From positions 682,001-746,000 of the forward strand of contig NHZP01000005.1 of assembly GCA_003313425.1 (NCBI GenBank): a DNA stretch of 64,000 nt. The letters run 5' to 3'. Below the pieces are notes generated by a model that worked only from the letters and a program-made list of their open reading frames with translations, made no database searches and was not told the DNA's origin. A program made the translations under genes and the position numbers. Positions 1-11,772 of the stretch are shown here, piece by piece (positions within the stretch are counted from its first letter, which is position 1; each line of letters begins with the position of its first letter). The stretch is from Pseudopyrenochaeta lycopersici. Its lineage: Eukaryota > Ascomycota > Dothideomycetes > Pleosporales > Pseudopyrenochaetaceae.

Positions 1-3000
1 CGTCGGCGTCATCATTATGGCTCATCAGTAATAACCAAAATGAACCGCTACTTAGACCCTCAGAACTGATCCTCGGCCGAGGAAAGGCCACTACTGGCTG
101 ACAGTTTTTCACAGCCGAGCGATCTCCTGTTCGGCCAGTACTGCGCTCAAAAATGGCTCACTGAAATTCGCACGCAGAGTGCCTGATGGACCTAGCACTG
201 TCGAATTTCACGGAGCCGAGTGGATGCAGCACGGCAAGTGCAGTCAAAGAAAGCTTTACCTAAAGCTCAACAGACGTCATGTAGTCAATTTTGCGCAAGA
301 TGAACATTGACAATTACGATATCCACCATTACTCAACTTAACCTGGCATCTCAATCCGCTATCGCTCGCGATGGCGTGCACCTACGCATTCAGCACATTG
401 CGTCCCTTCAATCTGCTGACAACACAGCGGATATGACTCTAATTAAGCCACGACCTCTCCATTGAGAAAGTCTAGGAAGCGCCAATGACATTGCATGAAC
501 CCTGTCACGTCTGCGTTCTGTGAGTGATCTATGCGATAGCGCCCTTCGTGCGGCTTACCAATGGCGCGCATCTGTGGATAGCAACATTTCGCTGCCACTC
601 AGCATAGCATAGTATATTTCTATCCACCGCCCATTGTTTGTTACTTTCCCGTCCGATATCATATTACTCAGTTAAGCCAATCCATGCTGTACGGGTAGGG
701 CCTCAGTCGCGTCCTCATTCTTCTCCTTACCCTAAGCCATCTACATGACAATTACTCGGTGAATCAAGAATATAATTCTGCATATGAAAGTTAGCTGCTT
801 GCAAGGCATATTTCATCTCGCGTCTTGCGAAATTGGCAGGAGAAGGATCTACGCGCGTCGTCAGGCAGGGTGGCTGAGGACACCGTTTTGGTCCATGTTG
901 CGAAAACGCAGCCGTCGTGTTCGATTGTGCCTATACGGTGGCTACGTTTCCCCCGCCTCCCTCCTTGGTTGACAACCACTGCCAGCGAATCACACTCATT
1001 ATGCAGATTTGGTTAAGCTTTAAATTTCGCGCGTAATGTCAGAAGCCTCAAACGAGTGGTCAGCACTCTAGGCATCGATCCGAAGTTTGCAATACATTAT
1101 CCAGACCAGTATTCTCCTCGTTTGGCAATTGCCAACATGCAACCCGCTGATAATGGGTTCAGAAGTTCAGACATTCGTATATCCGACGTCTTAACATTCG
1201 CCTCATTCGCAGGTTGGGCATATCTGTCAAGCCTAGCGAGTGGTCTCGGCGATTTTCCCTGCATACTTACATGGCTTACAAACAGACCAATGCGGGGCCA
1301 ACTGCTGATTGTACGTCGATTCTCGAACAATATGTGTCTTGACTCCATCACATTGAACAGTCAACTTTACCCTAGCATCTAGTCAGAGGCATAGGATCCT
1401 CGTGCGCTAAAAGTAACAGATGGAGACCACGTTGAGCTTGTAATCATCTGGGGCAGGCTATAATTTCCTCGTACGACGATCCCAAATGACGTAGGTATCG
1501 CTATAAGAGACGATACAAAAAGTGAAAACTACGCACCATACCGCTGCTCAGGACTCACTGGCCTATTCTCAAGTCGGAATAAATTCCTCAGGTCAGAACA
1601 ATGCTCATATCAACAGAGAGTCTTCAATCCGGATCCTGAGTATGTGCGAATTACATTGTCACCCTTGATTACCAACAATCAATTCGTTGCAAAACATGGG
1701 CGTACATCGCAAATGCTCCCCTGAGCAAAGCCGCATTCATAGTCGCAGTGCTCACGTTTTCCTCCGTCCACGTACCTGCACGAATACACTGCTTTGGAGA
1801 GTCTTCCGACTTCTTCTCCAGAGTACCATGTGCGCTTGCTGATTCATTTCTAACATGGCCATGTTCTTCGGCTTAATAATAACTAGAGTTTCAAGTCAGA
1901 GACGTGGGTGACTGGTTGAAGGTTGCCAAGGTCAACCCAGCGGCCTTACTTAAGTGTCGGCTAGGTGTTATTATGCCGCCCTCATCATGCTAACACCCAG
2001 TAACATGTCGCTCTCTTCGGAAACATGCATAACTAAACTCGTTAGTGCAACGACGCCTCACATTTATTCATCAGGTCATTCCCGAGAAACAGAATCAACC
2101 GTCTCGCAGGGTCTCTACATGTCTTCAACGAGACCGAGACCGACGTTCCTGTTTCGAGGACCGAGAACGATAATGTGCTGTTTCATAGTCGAAAATTACA
2201 AGCCAAGACGCCGGCTCTTGACTGTAATCACCATCCCAGAATACGGGGACGTATTCGGAATGTGAGCCACAAGCGCCACGGGGCTTGACTGCCATGAACA
2301 GCGCCAATTATCAACACGCGTATACGCGTGCGGGACTTGAGCATGCCGAGTCGCCGAGCATGTGCAGACCTGACTTTCCAAGAGGCAACGATACCCATCT
2401 GCACGATATTTCCCTCTCTATTATCGAAAGGCGTAACGTCCAACAATTTTCCCAGACTGCGGGGTCGACCCGGCACCTTGGCTAGCACAAGTACATAGCC
2501 TCTCGATCTTCAACATATATGTGCAGGCAGCACGACCGATCCAATGGCAACAGGCCCGCTAAGAACCCCAGGAATTCCGCAGTGACAGCCCAGTCTTCCC
2601 AGCCTGAACAACAAGACCTAAGAAACGGCGCGCACGTTCATCCCGATTCAAATTGAGCCTGATCCCAGACCTCCTGATTGTCTCAGCCACAGGACGACGT
2701 GGATGTCAGAATTCAAAAATTACACGGCTGTCCAGCGCTAAGAGTTTCCGCCCTTAGCATCCTAGCTTTCCAATCCAGCTTCTCGCAGCTTAAGGACGAA
2801 AACGCTCGGTATCTCCACTCTCGTGCGCTCGGCCACCGGACTTTCCGCCTTCCGCTCCGATGTGAGAATCACGAATAACTTCGATCTAAACACAGTCCGA
2901 AGCCGATATTCACATGGTCAAGTGGCAGGAATTGACTTTAGTGTTGTTCACAACGAACTGCCGTCAATGATGTTCTAGATGAGTCCGTTTAGTCTGGCAG

Positions 3001-6000
3001 ATCTTGGTAATATGCTTATACTTTGAAAAGTAAGCAAGGTTCTGCCTGATCAGCACCTATGACGAATGCACGTTTTGCACAAATGCCAACAATAATCTAA
3101 TACAGCGCTCTTGGAGAAAGTACCGCCGCCTCAATCTAACAGGGAACCTACGATCGTCAACATATTGAGGCCCAAAATCAACACAAACAAGAGTCAAAAT
3201 GAGGCGGGTCGCAACGTAGTCCCCACACTGGGTCCACACAATCTTGTCAAGGCTGAAAAGCTTCAATGGCCCAATTCGCATGCCTTCACTCACGTCATGA
3301 TGCGCCGCCAGAAGTGTAGGATGGCCACGTTCACAGAACCTCTTGATATCGTGGCCAAGAATTTGAGACGAAAGTTTCGAACAATCACCGATCTTGACGT
3401 TCGGATTGAAGAAACCGAATAGCAGGTGTGGGCAGAGGATCCACGTTTCAGCGTCAGAACTAAAATCAATGCAACCACAACGGTATCATGTTTTCGCATT
3501 GTCCTCGGCCGACGATTTTGATTCCCACCAGTTTTTAGTCCAGCAGAAATATTCGCAGGCCACGACACACTAAATCGCGCTTTTTTTTCGTTACGAACGT
3601 GCAAAGATCACGTCGCAAATTGCCCATATGATAATATGACCACGGACCCAAGAAACACGGTAGCCACAATCCTGTTTGCGCAGCCTCATCAAGCAAAAGT
3701 TGAAGATCATTGATCGTCCCGCTTGCAGGATCTCCACTCTATCCATGCTGAATCCTTGCGTAGGTGCCAGCGCATTGGGATGAAACGTCGGGACAACTCG
3801 CGATACCTGCGCTTCGTACGAGGACTGGGATTTTTTGATACTCATCATGAATAGTGATCGCCTTGCGCATTTGCAGAGCGGACCTTGGCGTTGAGCGACG
3901 ACTACAGCCCCTTAGTATGTACTTCTGGTAAAGCTCTATCAATGCTATCGAAGCAACCCGCGCTTGAAGCCTTTCCCTGTTTTAAAGTTCGGAAACCCGT
4001 CCAAGCACCTGACTGTCCACGTACGACGATGCAAGGGCACAACAGGCGTGCTGCGCCGACGAAATGCTGGCCAACAATAAAGATATTACGAATGTCAACA
4101 CGGATCTCACACTTGTCCAACTTTCGTACCTCGGAAGAGGTTTTGGCCGGTATACCGATTGCCTCCCGGTTCTCTCCCGAAGTCGCCCGTTCTGATCATC
4201 CGTTCCGATCAATCGTAGACGGTGCGCTCCGAGGCGAAGGGCCAAATACAGTCACACCAAGGATTTGAAGCTCATTCGAGATTTTCTTCATCGTACTTGC
4301 TGGTACCCCTTCAGCGAATCGCCACACTGCTGCCTTTGTCATGTATTCGACGACCCACAGCCCCATTTCCATATCTAGCTCTCCTTATACTAACAAGACT
4401 ATCGACCGGGTCAATGATCACGATGATGCAACGCGAAACCTTTCATTCTCGGAAAATTTAACACCACGGGACGTTTACGAGCACGACTACTCACTCATGA
4501 CGTTGATGAGGTGGCATATGTACCCGTGTTGTCCTGCGACGGTTGTACACAGACGTCGTTTCTGTAAGCCAAACTTCACATGGGCCGAACCGAAGAGCCA
4601 CGACGAGGAACGTTATTGATCGTCTGGTCTGCGCGCCAGCGTTAGGCGCCTCCGTCCAATGCGTAGTTTTTTAGTATACAGTTTTCGAGTTGAATTTTTA
4701 AATTTTCACCGTCATTGATAAATAAATCTATGCGATATTTTTGAAGGATTATTAGCCCGAACGTCACTCTTCGATCAAGACACACCCAACGTGGACATAA
4801 TGCGCTTATTGTGAAACGACTCTGCAAGGCTGGATCTCGAAGCGGTGGGATGCTGTGCTCGCTTCGCTCGTTTCGGCCACAAATGCCGAGTTTGATGCAC
4901 GGCTGGGCACACAAACTGTCAAGGAGTAGGTCACCGCGCGAATAGCAATGTCGGTAGGGATTGAAGGTATCAGACAAACGTCAAATTCCTATCTCGGTTT
5001 GACTAGAGCATAGCTGATCAATCCGCGGCACCTAAATTAGTGAGCATCTGCCAGGATCAAGTTGTGCTCATGATTTTTACGATTTGCAGATCACGCTTCT
5101 CGAGCTGCGGGTCTTGAATGCACAAGAGGGCATAAAGGTTATCATCATCACTATTGCTTTTGGGTGAAGCGTGCTCAGCATAAGCATCTAGACAATCCAT
5201 TAACCTGGAATTGCGACATGCAGTGAGAACTTTGATGTTCATTGATGATTTCAGGCAACCAGGGCATTGACTACTGGTAATCAGACAACATAGTATAGGA
5301 ATTTTTAGTCATTGGTCGTATTTGCAGATATTTACGAGTATGAAAATGTGTTGATGAAGCCCCGGCTACCACTGCCATTTCCAAGAAATAATGTGGAGCT
5401 ACCAGGAAAGATTCGAAGTCGTATGGAGACTTTTGGCCTTTGATTCTAAGACATTCAAGGATAATACATACACACTTTTATCCTTTTTCGTTGATCAAGT
5501 CGCGACAACATCAACGGTCAATGTAAGCTTACTTTGCCCTAGAACCAATCCGAAATAGCCACATGCCCAACAGCAACATTTGTTTAAGGAAGCGGCATAA
5601 TGTGGAGATGATAAGCTCTAGAATCATGAGCTTCGCTTTGTATCGCATCCTCGAGCAAAAGATACAGATGCACTGCGAAACTGGACTATTGTGGCTGCTG
5701 AGTATGATTACATCAACATGCTAAGTTAGGGCTGAGCATAACGACATTAGAACATGCTAGGGCTGGCCATAACGACATTGAAAGGTCAAGCGAACAGAAA
5801 GCGCTAAATATATCCTAGACCATTTTTGCTGGAGCAATTGGAGAAGATGGCGACATCCACAACTCGTGATTGACCGATTGCGGATCCTTGTTGTTGAACC
5901 GCCGACCGATTACTAAATCGTGGCGTTTTGTCAGCAGAGACGAGCTGAATGACGAGAGGGGGCACATGCAAGAGAAATGACAAGAACGCTGAATCGTCGA

Positions 6001-6960
6001 GACGAGAAATGTTACGGCCGTCGGACTGGGGAGGACGGACAAAGAAACGGGATTACTCTGTCTGGTCAATGAGGTTTGGTGGCTGATTGATAACGGAGTT
6101 AAGCAAAAGTGCAAATCGCGAAATTCCGGTCCACTTTAAGTCCTGAGCCAGGTGAAGCCAGACCCTTGCTGTTTGGCGAAATGCAGCGGAGTGGCCGAAA
6201 ACCCCTAATGAGAGGGAGCGTTTTTGATACGCATGAAAGGAAGTCTATTTCGTCGACACAAGGGCAAGCCACCCATGTCCAGCTCTCCATGACAGGCGGA
6301 CCAGTATAGACCTAGGACGCTAAGCAGATGCAAAGTTGACCGCGATATGGCTGATCGAATGTCTAGAAGGTTCCTATGATCGAGGGGACGAGCGGGGGCG
6401 AGCAGTACATCTTGGGTCGAAATAGTGAGAGGACAGGAGGATCTTCGATCGAGTAACAAATTTACACGAAGGCTGAGAGACATTAACCAAAAGCAGCCAA
6501 TCGATCGAGCGAGAGCAGCTGAAACAAATGTCATTCGACTACCATTGAACATATAGCTTTACTCCACTAATTCCAACTAGTTTCATCGCATGCGATGTCG
6601 AAATGACAATGAACTTGTCTTTGTCTATTTCCTGGTTTCTCCTGGGCCTGCTGTGCAGCGGAGTGTCCAATCTTGTGCCAATTAGTAGGGTGTTTAGAGG
6701 TTCTAAAACCTCTTTACGAGTATGCTAGCGATTCGAGATGTGCGAAGATCATTCGGCCAAATCGACAGTCCCTGTGAAGGCTCTATGCGGTTCTCATAAC
6801 AGACACTACTACTACATTAGCAGCTAGTGATGGGTTTGCCCTTGCATTGTTCCGTCTCAGCTGCCATGTGTCTCGCATGCCTGGGGTCCGATCGTCAAAC
6901 GTCTGAGGCGTGAGGAAGTAAAGTGGAGTGCGGGCACATAGACGGCGAATTGGGAATTCG
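1..6960. other. Gene-free region, nothing assignable
   Basis: I find no gene here. Open frames on both strands are short (the longest about 127 codons, near 3885-4268), overlap each other, and their translations show no domain, motif or plausible chain of exons. There is no recognisable transposase, reverse transcriptase, terminal repeat or simple-sequence array, apart from a small two-copy repeat near 5715. Base texture is mixed rather than strongly AT-rich. It could be decayed intergenic or repeat-derived DNA or a lineage-specific non-coding stretch. Confidence 0.6.
5715..5781. repeat. Two-copy imperfect tandem repeat
   Basis: Two adjacent copies begin with aacatgcta, contain agggct and end in cataacgacatt. 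They occupy about 5715-5750 and 5751-5781. The second copy lacks about five bases (aagtt) and has one short mismatch block. No gene is nearby, so this is most simply a local duplication. Confidence 0.6.
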
Positions 6961-7348
6961 TCATTTCGGAGGGCGCTTTTGCCAGGTGAGCTCTCGGAGC
7001 TGCGTCTTCAACTCATCCTTGAAATGATCGAAAGTCGAGGGGCCGGTTCCTACTACATGGTGAGCTGGTGCTTGGGTAGGAGGGTTGGCTAAGGCTCTGC
7101 GTACTGCCTCCTCCATTCTTCTGCTCAAAATCTGGAAGCCGATTGATCTTGCGGTACGCTTTCTGAACAGCTCGATTGAAGCTCGGTGACCGAATCAGCT
7201 TCAGAGAGAATCAGTGACGGCTGTGGTGGGACTAGTAGTGTAACATACTCGTGCGACGGCCCAGGCCTGTAATCAACTGTCAAAACTGCATGTCTTCACT
7301 TGGGATGAGCATTGCACTTGCCTCAAGAAGCGCGAACCACGGCGCCAT
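6961..7348 (-). CDS. Mrx7-like small mitochondrial protein (MIOREX component 7 family)
   Basis: Manual joining gives four exons: 7322-7348, 7249-7266, 7105-7198 and 6961-7064, coding 80 residues. The product starts MAPWFALLEAWAVARLIRSP, a short hydrophobic N-terminal helix followed by a basic RSPxFxRxVxK stretch. Next come a GGGT turn and a C-terminal amphipathic segment containing FDHFKDELKTQLREL, ending in a basic tail. As I recall the family, this order (RSPxF, basic helix, GGT, FxxELKxQ) is that of fungal Mrx7, a small protein of the mitochondrial MIOREX expressosome. Its exact job is poorly known. Intron 1 (7267-7321) has a GC donor (GCAAGT), exon 2 is only 18 nt and intron 3 only 40 nt, so the model rests on phase and family pattern. 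The gene diverges from the phosphatase gene at 8255. Confidence 0.55.
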
Positions 7349-8254
7349 GGTGTAGTTCACAAAGACAGGCAAGAGCAAGAATACTCAAGTTCTGCGGCGA
7401 ATGGTGGGTGGTGGCGGGCAGCCAGTGAATGGTGAGGTGTAGAGCCGCCTCGGGAACGGGCATCAGAAGCGCGTGCAACATGGCGGAACAGGGTCCAACC
7501 TAACTTTGCAACGCGGACGCGCTCGACAAGTTGCTAAGAAACCCTGCATCTCTCTCAGGAGCTGTCCTCATTATCCTCAATGTCTTAATGTTCATTTGCA
7601 ATCTTCTTTTCTTCACTCTGCAAACAACGCATTTCTACCTCGCCGGGGTCATCGTCTTCTAGAAGCCCACATAATCGACGCGCTTCGACCGTCCTGCGAT
7701 CTGACAAGTCCACCACGGCAGATTGCTTGCAGCCCCTCCTTCAACGCTATCGCTGAACCTGGTTCCTGGTGAGCTTGATTATTAGACGGTTGGTGGGACG
7801 ATTGGGTTGCTGCACTGCTCTGGCATAACAGCTGTGGAAACATTTGGAAACACCGTTGCCAATCGCCCCCCCTTATCGCCCATCTCGAGGCTCGCTTTGA
7901 CTGCTGCTGGGCTCGACAAGTTTGCAAGCTTCGACCAGCCTTCGAACGCCCGGTCGATTGCTGGCATCGAATTGGGAAAAGCTTCCATTTCCCACGAGGC
8001 ACACACGTGTCGGTGAAGCATATTCCTGCGGTCCACTCACAGTTCACCTGGTCGAGCCTATCAGTTCCCTCCACTTCACGCGCCACCACTGCACGCAGCC
8101 GCCCACCATTCAGTCTATAAGATTTCTTGTCCCTCCTGTGCCAGGCCCCGAAGCATTCCCACACACCGACAACAACTTCTTCAAACTGCATAAACTCCGC
8201 GCCCTGAGGCGCAAGGCGAAGCTCACGGGCGTTCTTACTCGGAACGACCCAGAC
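7349..8254. promoter_or_regulatory. Divergent promoter region, Mrx7-like / phosphatase
   Basis: This 906-bp stretch separates two divergently read start codons and must hold both promoters and leaders. The frame of the phosphatase is open upstream to about 7922 but contains no in-frame ATG before 8255. An antisense open frame at 7649-8191 has no recognisable content. I cannot name a regulatory site with confidence. Confidence 0.5.
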
Positions 8255-9748
8255 ATGGCTTCGGCGGGGATTCCACTCTCTCCGTCATCGTCCAAGCGCT
8301 CGCGTAGCAGAGACAGCACGCGATCAGCAACCAACTCGTCCTTCCACACGCCCGCCGCGAACACGCCCTTTGTCACGCCTTCGGTGAGCACCAACAGCCT
8401 CATAATACCTTCGTCGACCCCGAGCACCCCGGCAAATGGCGAGCAGTATCCCCCAGACGCCACTCCATATCCCGCCTTCTTGAAACCGAGTAGAGCAGGC
8501 AGGTACACTCGGCCCGCAGATGGTCACAAGCAAGTCATGGCTAACTTGAGACGGATAGACTTGCACGCAAAATGGACTCGCCTAGACTGGACGCAACTGG
8601 AGCGCCTCAGAGACAGCGCTCAAGCAATCGGTTCCGAGCAGCCAAGCCAGTGGGCGAGATGTACTGGAGAGGACTATGCGCTGCGTAATAGGTACGGTAA
8701 CGTCGACCCATACCAAGCCAACAGAGTCAAGCTCGAAGTCCCAGAGGGTCAGTTCGATTATATCAACGCCTCGCCAATCCTCCTAGAGTCGACAAAGTCC
8801 AAGACTGTTCTCCGGTACATCGCTACACAGGTATGCATACTCACTTGGCTAGACCGACACAGTTGCCCACTGACATTGTACTAGGGACCGAAGTCTGATA
8901 GCTGGTCACACCTTTGGCGCATGATATGGAAGGAGAATGCGTCGTCGGCAGTAATAGTAATGCTCACGCAAGCTTACGAGGCAAACCGAGAAAAGTGCTA
9001 CCCATACTACCCACAATCGCCTTCAACTCCCGACTTGCGCATCAACGAGCACGATGAGTTCGAGGATGGCTTCATCCACAACCTACACTTGGTCTCGCTG
9101 TCGCACGATGACCAGGCAAGAACAGAAGTGAGAGAAATCGATATGACAACCGACGATGGCAGCGAGTCGCGAAAGATTTGGCACTTACTCTTCGCTGGGT
9201 GGCCGGATTTCTCGGTTCCAGAAGGAGCTAATAAGGCCGCCATGCTGAAGCTGGTGGACATTTCTCGGTCGAAAAACGAAGACAACTCGACAAACCCACG
9301 GATCGTGCACTGTAGCGCAGGCATTGGCCGCAGCGGAACCTTCATTGCACTCGACTGGCTCCTGCAGGAGCTTGAAGAGGGCTCATTAGACGAGACGCCA
9401 GAGAACGAAGATCCCATCGTGAGTGTCGTCGAGAAACTCAGAGACCAACGAGCCGGAATGGTGCAATCGAAGAACCAGTTCGTCTTTATCTATGATGTCC
9501 TGCGCGAACGATGGCGCGAGCGCTGGATTGCTCAAAATCCCAGTGAAGCCAGCCGGCTTGGCATCGCCAGCATACTGACCGCCGACAGCGAACCCGCACT
9601 CAAGAGGCAGAAATCTATGCAGGAGGGCGATGCCAATGTACAGCCGAGCAGCGATGTGAGTGAAGCAGCGTCAGATTTAGACGCGCGCGCACAGCTCGAG
9701 GCGGAGCTTATGGATGCAAACATGGAGTATGAGAAAGGCAAAACGTGA
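8255..9748 (+). CDS. Classical protein tyrosine phosphatase
   Basis: Two exons, 8255-8830 and 8885-9748, code 479 residues. The 54-nt intron (GTATGC...CTAG) falls inside the conserved YIATQGP motif, which is restored exactly by splicing. The protein should hydrolyse phosphotyrosine. The signature HCSAGIGRSGTF places the catalytic cysteine at about C335 and the phosphate-binding arginine at R341. The WPD loop is WPDFSVPE with general acid D300, and a Q-loop-like region follows at QRAGMVQSKNQF. Residues 1-90 are Ser/Thr/Pro-rich and probably disordered, the catalytic domain spans roughly 95-435, and the tail is acidic and low in complexity. Fungal relatives include the Pyp phosphatases that switch off stress MAP kinases, but the substrate here is inferred only. 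The start is the only ATG in the open frame. Confidence 0.93.
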
Positions 9749-10309
9749 TCAACGATTCCTTTCTATAGGTTTCGGGCCTTTCAGTCGCAGTCGTAGTCTT
9801 TCTGCCACACTCTGGCCTCGAGCCTCTCGGCATACCCCCAAGCGATGATTTGGTCTCCTTTATTTCACTTTGTGTTAATTTCTCTGATGATTGCTTCCTA
9901 TTCACGTATTTGCCGTATTTTGACGACGAGTTTCCTTTGTTTGGCCCATTGATTTGCTTCGAGGATGCATAGCGTTGCGCATACCCTTTTGGTTGGTAGG
10001 GTTGGTAATGGGTGATATCCATGGGTTGCATTCTGAGTTATGTGTAGACCAAAGACTATTCTAAATCGCATTGATTGGCTTATGATACTAGTCCTCTTTT
10101 CAAATTATATAATCCTGCACCGAGAATAACGTGACTCGAGCAATAATGATCACTGTATGAGGATTTGTGGTACTAGAATGATGGATTCTTACGTCACGAG
10201 TGCCTTCCGTATATGTCCTTTTCCCCCAAATATAGAGAGGTACGCAACAACACAAGAATTGGGGGGCAGCATCAACTTCACAATACCTTACTTACGCAAT
10301 CAAAACAGA
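9749..10309. other. Intergenic, phosphatase 3' side and PRISE promoter
   Basis: No gene seen. The stretch should hold the phosphatase 3' untranslated region and the promoter of the downstream tandem gene. An antisense open frame at 9708-10031 shows no domain. Confidence 0.5.
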
Positions 10310-11600
10310 ATGGCTTCGGCAATCGTTACTGGTGCCACAGGTATGTCGACGCATTGCCCGACTGGTATCACCATCGTGATGCCAACATCATATAGGCATT
10401 CTGGGCCGCCAAATCGTCTCCGAGCTCAGCAAGAATCGCCAACAGTGGCAAACAGTGCACGCCTTGTCTCGTAGCAAGAAAGAAGAATACGCAGACATTG
10501 TAAAACACAGCCACATCGATCTTGAATCCAAACCAGAAGGAATGGCAAAAGACCTCAAGGACGTGCGTGGAGAGTACATCTTCTTCGCCGCATACCTAGC
10601 GCAAGACACTGAGCAGAAAGCCTGGGATGTCAATGGCGCCATGCTTTCCAACTTCCTTTGCGCAATCGAGAAAACGGGTGCCATCAAAGACGTAAAACGC
10701 ATCGTCCTAGTCACCGGAGCAAAGCAGTATGGCGTGCATTTAGGGGTGCCCAAACAGCCCATGGAAGAGAGCGACCCCTGGTTAACAGACTCCAAATGGC
10801 CGCCAAACTTTTACTACAACCAGCAAAACATCCTGCACGACTTCTGCTCCAAGCATAGCTTAGAGTGGGTAGTCACGTACCCCAACGACGTGATTGGATT
10901 TGCGGTGGGAAACTTTATGAATCTCTCTTCTGCACTCGCCCTCTACGCGGTGGTCTCCAAGGAACTGCCCAATTACGAGGGCCTGGTGTTTCCCGGCTCT
11001 CCGGACTTCTACACAATGTTTGACTGCTTCACCAGCGCGAAACTGCACGCCGAGTTCTGCGCGTGGGCTGCGCTGGAGCCGCGCGCCGCGAACCAGGCGT
11101 TCAACGTGGTGAATGGCGATGCAGAGAGCTGGCAGAACCTGTGGCCACGTGTCGCGGATTATTTCGACACACACGTCAAAGCGAATCAGTTCCAGGGCGC
11201 GTATTCTGGCTCAGAGTTTGTTGTCGCGGATGAGAGCAGCTCGGATGATCTGAATCCCAACCCACCGGTTACTGTGCTGGCAGACAAGTCTGGACTCGTT
11301 GGGGCGCCTGCGCTGGCCCAGTCCAAGGTGGAGCAGCATGTCGACTTGATCAAGTGGAGCCAGCGCTCTGATGTCAAGGAGGCGTGGAACAAGGTTGCAG
11401 ATCGGAGCGGCCTGGACAAGGAGCTTTTTGGAAAGGCGACGTGGGGTTTCCTGGGTTTCGTGCTGGGTAGAAACTTTAATCTGGTGATTAGCATGAGTAA
11501 GGCGAGGGAGCATGGATGGACTGGTTACAGAGATACATGGAAGAGCCTTGAGGAGGTTTTTGGGGAGATGAAAGAGAATTGCGTTATTCCAAAAGCCTAG
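10310..11600 (+). CDS. PRISE-like NAD(P)-dependent reductase (SDR superfamily)
   Basis: Two exons, 10310-10340 and 10396-11600, code 411 residues. The 55-nt intron (GTATGT...TATAG) interrupts the nucleotide-binding loop, and splicing restores the Rossmann signature GATGILG at residues 8-14. The family of progesterone 5-beta-reductase/iridoid synthase-like enzymes (PRISE) has two hallmark motifs, both present: TGAKQY at 117-122 and NFYYNQQNIL around 148-157 with the catalytic tyrosine. Such enzymes reduce activated C=C bonds of enones using NADPH, and the fungal substrate is unknown. The protein looks cytosolic, with no signal peptide or membrane span. It ends tail-to-tail with MON1, the two stop codons being 172 nt apart. 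A generic epimerase/dehydratase label would also fit the fold, but the two motifs favour PRISE. Confidence 0.88.
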
Positions 11601-11772
11601 GTTGGGTTCCAAGTGGTACGACGTCATATTCATGGGTGGACAAGCATTTGCACTCCACAAGATAAGTCATCTGCAACTATGCAGATTGTAGATATATTCG
11701 TGTATTCATGGGTATCTTTTTGCTTGCGTCTTTACGAATTTCAAAGGTGGCCAGTCGTTATCATGCATTCGT

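Noticed and set aside
3885..4268. 127-codon plus-strand open frame
   Set aside because: No domain, no exon partner, overlapped by other open frames; typical chance ORF in a gene-free stretch.
7649..8191. 180-codon minus-strand open frame
   Set aside because: Antisense to the leader and start of the phosphatase gene; composition is a shadow of that sequence.
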